Source: Gemmatimonadota bacterium
GTDB taxonomy: Bacteria > Gemmatimonadota > Gemmatimonadetes > Longimicrobiales > Gaopeijiaceae
NCBI GenBank assembly: GCA_030618065.1
Contig: JAUXEE010000105.1
Coordinates: forward strand, 1-7,022
DNA: 7,022 bases
Direction of reading: 5' to 3'
Each line of letters opens with the position of its first letter. Position 1 is the first letter of the stretch. The position numbers and the translations under genes were made by a program. Shown piece by piece: positions 1 through 4,755 of the stretch. Below the pieces are notes generated by a model. The model worked only from the letters and a program-made list of their open reading frames with translations. It searched no databases and had not been told where the DNA came from.

Positions 1-76
1 CTGACCCTAGTTCCGGGGATGGCACCTCGCCACCGGGCCCGGTACATTCGCCTGCCGAGTCCCTACCTCCCACCTC

Positions 77-82
77 GGAAAG
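77..82 (+). promoter_or_regulatory. Possible ribosome binding site of the BNR propeller gene
   Basis: A purine run, GGAAAG, lies 10 bases before the ATG at 93. It is the only Shine-Dalgarno-like stretch near the two candidate starts, because the alternative ATG at 129 is preceded by pyrimidine-rich repeat sequence. This favours 93 as the start. The match to the anti-SD core is weak and the spacing slightly long, so the call is tentative. Confidence 0.35.
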
Positions 83-87
83 ATGCC

Positions 88-233
88 CGACCATGCACTC
101 TCCCGTTTCTCTTCAGATCCACACGACCATGCACACTCCCATCCCTCCTTCTCAGATCCGACGGGCCAAGTACTCTCCTGCTTTTGCCCAGATCCACCGG
201 GCCATCTGGCTCTTCGCTCTCCTCCCGATTCTT
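88..233 (+). repeat. Imperfect tandem repeat, 36/39-bp units, over the start of the BNR gene
   Basis: Four head-to-tail units begin at about 88, 124, 163 and 199, giving spacings of 36, 39 and 36 bases. Units 1 and 2 share CGACCATGCAC, units 3 and 4 begin GGGCCA, and units 1 to 3 share CAGATCC near their ends (114, 153 and 189). All spacings are multiples of three, so the reading frame is kept. In gene 1 the units read MHSPVSLQIHTT, MHTPIPPSQIRRA, KYSPAFAQIHRA, and then the hydrophobic signal core. The ATG at 93 and the ATG at 129 occupy equivalent positions, so the start codon itself was duplicated. A more decayed unit may lie at about 39-87, encoding VHSP. Unit 4 is the most diverged and forms the membrane-spanning part of the signal peptide. 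Confidence 0.7.
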
Positions 234-3200
234 CTGGGAGGCCCCTTCCCCACTCCTCTAAGCGGGCAGGGCGTCGACGCTATTCAAGCGGCCATCGCAG
301 GCCTCGAGTTCCGTCATATCGGGCCTGCCAATGTGGGCGGCCGGGTTTCGGCCATCGTCGGGATCCCCGGTGATCCCTCCACCTACTGGGTGGGAGGAGC
401 CGACGGGGGAGTGTGGAAGACCACCAACGGGGGCGTGACCTTTGAAGGTCAGTGGCAGGACGCAGAGGCCTACTCCGTGGGTTCCCTGACCGTGGCCCCA
501 TCCGATCACAACGTGATCTGGTTGGGCTCTGGGGAGGCAGATCCTCGAAACTCCATCTCCTACGGCTTGGGGGTCTGGCGCTCCACCGACGGGGGCGACA
601 GTTGGACGCGCCTGGGCCTGGAGAAGACGGAACACATCAAGAGAATCGTTGTGGATCCCCGGGACCCGGACGTGGCCCTGGTCTGTGCTATGGGGCGAGC
701 GTGGGGCCCCAATGAAGAGCGGGGCGTCTTCAGGACGGTGGACGGTGGGCAGAACTGGGATCACGTCCTCTACATCAACGAGGACACGGGTTGCGCCGAT
801 CTCGATCTGGACCTCAGCAACCCCAGGAATGTCTACGCGGGAATGTGGACTTTTCGCCGCCGTCCATGGCGTTTCGATGACGGCGGGGAGGAAACCGCCC
901 TCTACGTCTCCCGAGACGGAGGATCGAGCTGGAAGAAGATCGAAACCCTCCCCGACGAGCCCATGGCCCGGCCGGGGATCAGCGTAGCCCAATCCTCCCC
1001 CAACGTGATCTACCTGATCACGGAATTCCCCACCGCCGGCACCCTTTTCCGATCCGACGACTACGGAGAGAACTGGCGGATGGTGAGTGACGACCGGAAC
1101 CTGAACTTCCGGCCCTTCTACTACTCTGACGTCTTCGCCGATCCGTCCGACCCCAACACAGTTTTCACCCTGGCCGGGGGGATGTCCAAGTCCACCGATG
1201 GGGGGCAGACCTTCCAGCGCGTCGCATCGGGGGTCCACGGGGATCACCAGGCGATCTGGATCAATCCGGCCAACGGCGAGCATGTGCTCTCCGGAAGCGA
1301 TGGCGGCTTCCAGGTCAGCTTCGACGGGGGCATCAACTTCCACATCTGGCGGAATGTGGACCTCTCCCAGTTCTACCACATTTTCGTGGACGACCGGGAC
1401 CCGTACTGGGTCTGCGGAGGCCTTCAGGACAACGGAAACTGGTGCGGTCCCTCCCGGACCCGGGGTGGATCGATCCTGGCCGACGAATGGTACACGGTGA
1501 GCGGCGGGGACGGCTTCTACACCGTTCCCGTCCCGGGGCAGCCCTGGCTGGTCTACTCCAATGCCCAGGGCGGATATTTCCGCATCACGGACACCCGATC
1601 CGGCCAGACCCGTTCCATCGAGCCCCACCCCTGGATGGTGGGCTCCCAGGGACAAAACATGGGCCAGGCCTTGTACCTCTTTAACTGGGACGCTCCCATC
1701 CACATCTCTCCCCACGACCCCTCCGTGGTCTACTGGGGCGGAAACGTCCTCTTCCGAAGCGGGGACTACGGCTACTCCTGGGACATCATCAGCCCGGACC
1801 TCACCACGGACGACCCGGAAAAGCAGCTGGATTCCGGGGGTGAAATCTACAACGACAACACGGCCGCGGAATTCCACACCACCATCTACACCGTCGCCGA
1901 GTCACCTGTGGAAGCCGGCGTGATCTGGGTGGGGACCGATGACGGGAACGTCCAGATCACCAGGGATAACGGGGAGAGCTGGACCAATGTCCGGGACAAC
2001 GTCCCCGGCCTTCCTCCCCAAGCCTGGATCGGTAACATCGAAGCATCCCCGACGGAGGCCGGGACCGCCTTCCTCGTGTCCGATAACCACCGTATGGACG
2101 ACTTCACTCCTCACCTTTGGGAGACCACCGATTACGGGCAAAGCTGGCAGGATCTCTCGGCAGGGCTGCCCCAGGACGATTACGTGAAGGTGGTGAGGCA
2201 GCATCCCGACAACCCCAACCTTCTCTTTCTGGGGATGGACCGGGGCCTCTACGCATCATTTGACCGGGGCCGTACCTGGGTGGATATCAGGAACAACCTC
2301 CCCAGGGCGTCCGTCCGGGGGATCAAGATCCAGCCCCAATACAACGACCTGGTCATCGGAACCCACGGCGTGGGAGCCTGGATCCTGGACAACGTCCAGC
2401 CTTTGGTGGAGCTGGCCGACGCCATGCAACAGGACGTTCACCTCTTCGACATCCGGGAGGCCACCGACTGGGAATCCTGGAACCGGGACTCGAGCCTGGG
2501 CCGCAGCACCTTTCAGGGAGAGAACCCTCGGGAGGGAGCATACATCGACTTCTACCTGGCGGAAGCTCCGGCCGGTGGGTCAGAGGGAGTGACCATCCGA
2601 ATCACCGATGCCCGGGGACAGTTGGTCCGTGAACTCACCAATGTCCAGGCCAGGCCTGGTGTCAACCGGGCCGTCTGGAACCTGGCGTGGGCGGGTCCGG
2701 AGGCCGTGAGTGGGGCAGTCGAAGGAAGCGGAAGAGGTCGGCGTGCCGGCGGCTCCGGGCCGGGAGTGGTGCCGGGCACGTATACCGCCACCCTGGTGGC
2801 CAACGGCCAGGAGCTGTCCGAAGACTTCAAGGTTCGGGGGGATCCGGAGGTGGAGGCTACCCTGGCCGACTACCAGGCCCGAACCGAGGCGAGCCTCCGG
2901 GGACGGGACCTTCAGTCGAACCTAAACCGGATGATCGGTTCCGTGATGGATCTCCAGTCCCAGATCGAGAACGTCCAGGAGTCGATGCGGGGCAAGGACC
3001 TCCCCAATGAGGAAGAGATCCGGGCCCAGGCCGAAGCCGCTACGGAAGCACTCGAAGCCCTGGACAACGAACTCCGCCGACCCCCTCCTCGCATGGGCTA
3101 CCGACAGTATCCACGACTATCCGAACAGCTCAGCTTTGCCACTCGGGGTATCGCCCAGGCCCAAGCCCGACCGACGGAGGGTCAGCTCCAGGTATTGATG

Positions 3201-3323
3201 GAGGTCGAGGAGGAAATCCGAATACGGGAAGGGAGCCTTCAGGCGATCATGGACGGCCCGGTGGCGTCTCTGAACCGACTTCTTCAGGGCCACGCCAGGA
3301 TCCTGGTGGGCGGATCCGAATAG
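93..3323 (+). CDS. Secreted BNR/VPS10-like beta-propeller protein (glycosidase-like)
   Basis: Encodes 1,076 residues, close to the usual family length. A hydrophobic signal core (about residues 38-50, IWLFALLPILLGG) follows a basic region, with cleavage probably near residue 58, so the product is exported. Eleven Asp-box motifs (S/T-x-D-x-G-x-x-W/F) lie near residues 109, 163, 214, 272, 320, 366, 408, 555, 622, 677 and 721, for example RSTDGGDSW and RTVDGGQNW. They imply two consecutive beta-propellers. Family landmarks include GGLQDNG (442-448), NDNTAAEFHTT and THGVGAW (757-763). A FlgD-like Ig domain follows (about 815-915, ending with PGTYTATL), then an acidic helical tail (917-1076). Such proteins are annotated as sortilin-like or glycosyl hydrolase BNR proteins; their enzymatic activity is mostly unproven and no catalytic residues can be named. 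Start: ATG 93 is preferred for its weak RBS, and ATG 129 is possible. The frame is open to the left edge but has no start codon before 93. First gene of the unit. Confidence 0.88.
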   Translation: MHSPVSLQIHTTMHTPIPPSQIRRAKYSPAFAQIHRAIWLFALLPILLGGPFPTPLSGQGVDAIQAAIAGLEFRHIGPANVGGRVSAIVGIPGDPSTYWVGGADGGVWKTTNGGVTFEGQWQDAEAYSVGSLTVAPSDHNVIWLGSGEADPRNSISYGLGVWRSTDGGDSWTRLGLEKTEHIKRIVVDPRDPDVALVCAMGRAWGPNEERGVFRTVDGGQNWDHVLYINEDTGCADLDLDLSNPRNVYAGMWTFRRRPWRFDDGGEETALYVSRDGGSSWKKIETLPDEPMARPGISVAQSSPNVIYLITEFPTAGTLFRSDDYGENWRMVSDDRNLNFRPFYYSDVFADPSDPNTVFTLAGGMSKSTDGGQTFQRVASGVHGDHQAIWINPANGEHVLSGSDGGFQVSFDGGINFHIWRNVDLSQFYHIFVDDRDPYWVCGGLQDNGNWCGPSRTRGGSILADEWYTVSGGDGFYTVPVPGQPWLVYSNAQGGYFRITDTRSGQTRSIEPHPWMVGSQGQNMGQALYLFNWDAPIHISPHDPSVVYWGGNVLFRSGDYGYSWDIISPDLTTDDPEKQLDSGGEIYNDNTAAEFHTTIYTVAESPVEAGVIWVGTDDGNVQITRDNGESWTNVRDNVPGLPPQAWIGNIEASPTEAGTAFLVSDNHRMDDFTPHLWETTDYGQSWQDLSAGLPQDDYVKVVRQHPDNPNLLFLGMDRGLYASFDRGRTWVDIRNNLPRASVRGIKIQPQYNDLVIGTHGVGAWILDNVQPLVELADAMQQDVHLFDIREATDWESWNRDSSLGRSTFQGENPREGAYIDFYLAEAPAGGSEGVTIRITDARGQLVRELTNVQARPGVNRAVWNLAWAGPEAVSGAVEGSGRGRRAGGSGPGVVPGTYTATLVANGQELSEDFKVRGDPEVEATLADYQARTEASLRGRDLQSNLNRMIGSVMDLQSQIENVQESMRGKDLPNEEEIRAQAEAATEALEALDNELRRPPPRMGYRQYPRLSEQLSFATRGIAQAQARPTEGQLQVLMEVEEEIRIREGSLQAIMDGPVASLNRLLQGHARILVGGSE

Positions 3324-3327
3324 AGGA
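3322..3327 (+). promoter_or_regulatory. Ribosome binding site of the DUF885 gene, overlapping the upstream stop codon
   Basis: AGAGGA begins inside the TAG stop (3321-3323) of the propeller gene and ends 4 bases before the ATG at 3332. The overlap of stop codon and Shine-Dalgarno sequence suggests translational coupling between genes 1 and 2, and it supports the chosen start. Confidence 0.6.
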
Positions 3328-3331
3328 CACT

Positions 3332-4750
3332 ATGAAAAGAGATAAGAGACTCACTTCTCAACTCATCCCGCTTTTTGCCCTCATGGGTGCACTTTCCTGC
3401 GACCCGCCCCCGACCTCCGCCCCAGCGGAGCAGGCATACGAGCATCTGATCACAGACTACATCGAGTCATGGAAGGGGTTCTATCCGACCTCTGCGGCCC
3501 GCCTTGGCCTGGATCAGTATCTTTCCCAAGCGGAGGACAGGAGTGACGAGAGTGTCCAGGAGTGGACCGAACTCAACGGCCGTGTTTTGGAGCGGATCGC
3601 CGCTGCACCCCAGGACCTTCCCATCGACCTTCTCATCGACCTCAGGCTCCTCAGGAGCCAAGCAGCCACAGAGCTCAAGGAAGCATCAGAGCTCAAGGAA
3701 GGGGGAACAGAGTTCCCCTTGGGTCGAGAACGGTACGCTGAAGAGCTCCGAGCTTACTACGACATGGAGATCACTCCCGAGGAGGTGGCGGATAGGGCGT
3801 TGAAGGAGATCGAGGCCGTTCGGGAGCTCATCATCGAAACCTCAGCTGAGTACTGGAGGGAGGCACACGCCGGGGAGCCGGTTCCGACCGAAGTGGGTGA
3901 GTTGGTGGCCCGAGTCTCGGCTGACATGGAGGAGAACCGGCCCTCGACTCAACAAGAATCCCTCGAGCTCTTCAGCCGATTCGCTGAAGAGGCCGAGGCT
4001 TTCGTTCGTGACAAGGGAATCGCGACGCTGCCCCCGGATCGGACCCTGGAGATCGTCCTGACTCCGGAGAGCGCCGGGCCCGCTCAACGAATCGGCTTCG
4101 TCGACTCCGCCCCACCCTTCGATCCAGACCCTATGACGGTCCTGAGCCTGCCGACCATCCCGGACTCCTTCCCGGCCGAAGAGAAGGAAGATTTCTATCG
4201 ATCCTTCAATAATCACTTCAACAAGTTCATCATCATCCACGAGCTCTTCCCCGGCCACTACATGCAGCTCAAGATCGCTTCGGGAAACCCCCGTCCGATC
4301 CGGATATTCTTCCCCTATGAGCCCTACATCGAGGGGTGGGCGACTCTTGTCGAGAAGATCGCCCTGGACGCCGGATGGGACGACTTCAACAAGCTCACCT
4401 ATCTGGCCCACCTGCGGAAAAGACTGGAGAACGCCAACCGGGCCTATACAAGCGTTCAGGTTCATTGTTTCGGGTGGGGTGAAGAGCAGGTCACCCGGTT
4501 CTCGGAGGAGGAGGCGCTGCTGGCCCCCCAGTTTGCCCAGAGCCTCTGGGGCAGGTTGGAGCGAGGACCCATGCAAATGACCAGCTACTTCATGGGCAAG
4601 GACATGTTCATGGAGATCCTGCACTCCGAAATGCAGAGACTGGGAGACGGATTCGAGGTTCGGGCGTTTTCCGACGTCATTTTGAATGCCGGCGCGGTTC
4701 CCATGGATATGCTTCCCAAGCTCCTGGCCCTGGCTCAGCCCGACCGATAA
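3332..4750 (+). CDS. DUF885-family lipoprotein, putative metallopeptidase (compact form)
   Basis: Encodes 472 residues. The N-terminus is basic (MKRDKR), then hydrophobic, ending in ALSC with Cys23. This is a probable lipoprotein signal, slightly off consensus at position -3, followed by a Pro/Ser/Ala linker. DUF885 hallmarks are the HELFPGH motif (His303, Glu304, His309), EGWATLVEK (Glu334) and a C-terminal segment VQVHCFGWGEEQV (His378) leading to RGPMQMTSYFMG. HExxPGH plus a downstream Glu resembles the metal site of gluzincin-type peptidases, although the two histidines are spaced wider than in classical HExxH. Hydrolase activity is inferred, not demonstrated for this protein. Family members usually have about 550-600 residues. 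Here the text runs almost directly from an N-terminal helical part (to about residue 112) to the FPLGRERY segment (128-135), so a central part seems absent. It is 8 bp after gene 1 and 5 bp before gene 3, with no frameshift or stop seen. Confidence 0.87.
   Translation: MKRDKRLTSQLIPLFALMGALSCDPPPTSAPAEQAYEHLITDYIESWKGFYPTSAARLGLDQYLSQAEDRSDESVQEWTELNGRVLERIAAAPQDLPIDLLIDLRLLRSQAATELKEASELKEGGTEFPLGRERYAEELRAYYDMEITPEEVADRALKEIEAVRELIIETSAEYWREAHAGEPVPTEVGELVARVSADMEENRPSTQQESLELFSRFAEEAEAFVRDKGIATLPPDRTLEIVLTPESAGPAQRIGFVDSAPPFDPDPMTVLSLPTIPDSFPAEEKEDFYRSFNNHFNKFIIIHELFPGHYMQLKIASGNPRPIRIFFPYEPYIEGWATLVEKIALDAGWDDFNKLTYLAHLRKRLENANRAYTSVQVHCFGWGEEQVTRFSEEEALLAPQFAQSLWGRLERGPMQMTSYFMGKDMFMEILHSEMQRLGDGFEVRAFSDVILNAGAVPMDMLPKLLALAQPDR
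3669..3701 (+). repeat. Perfect 15-bp direct repeat, 18-bp period, inside the DUF885 gene
   Basis: CAGAGCTCAAGGAAG occurs at 3669-3683 and again, without mismatch, at 3687-3701. It encodes two six-residue units, TELKEA and SELKEG (residues 113-124), in a charged helical stretch. Perfect identity suggests a recent in-frame duplication of 18 bp. It sits where the central part of typical DUF885 proteins would be expected. Confidence 0.85.
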
Positions 4751-4755
4751 CCGGG

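Noticed and set aside
88..233. CRISPR array or protein-binding iterons
   Set aside because: The units are adjacent without unique spacers, diverge strongly, and keep the coding frame, which fits an in-gene tandem duplication better.
19..261. Small + strand open frame over the leader repeat (RPCTLP-type repeats)
   Set aside because: All three frames are open here because the repeat units are multiples of three and lack stops. Only the frame of gene 1 leads into a signal peptide and a known protein.
258..1877. Long antisense open frame of about 540 codons on the - strand
   Set aside because: It lies wholly inside the propeller gene, whose protein matches a known family throughout. The antisense translation shows no recognisable domain, and GC-rich codon use commonly removes stops from this opposite frame.
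3842..4624. Antisense open frame of 260 codons opposite the DUF885 gene
   Set aside because: It mirrors a well-supported gene with HELFPGH and EGWATLVEK motifs. No domain, RBS or independent context supports the reverse reading.
4751..4755. Terminator or promoter between genes 2 and 3
   Set aside because: The gap is only 5 bases and no hairpin with a T-run was seen nearby.
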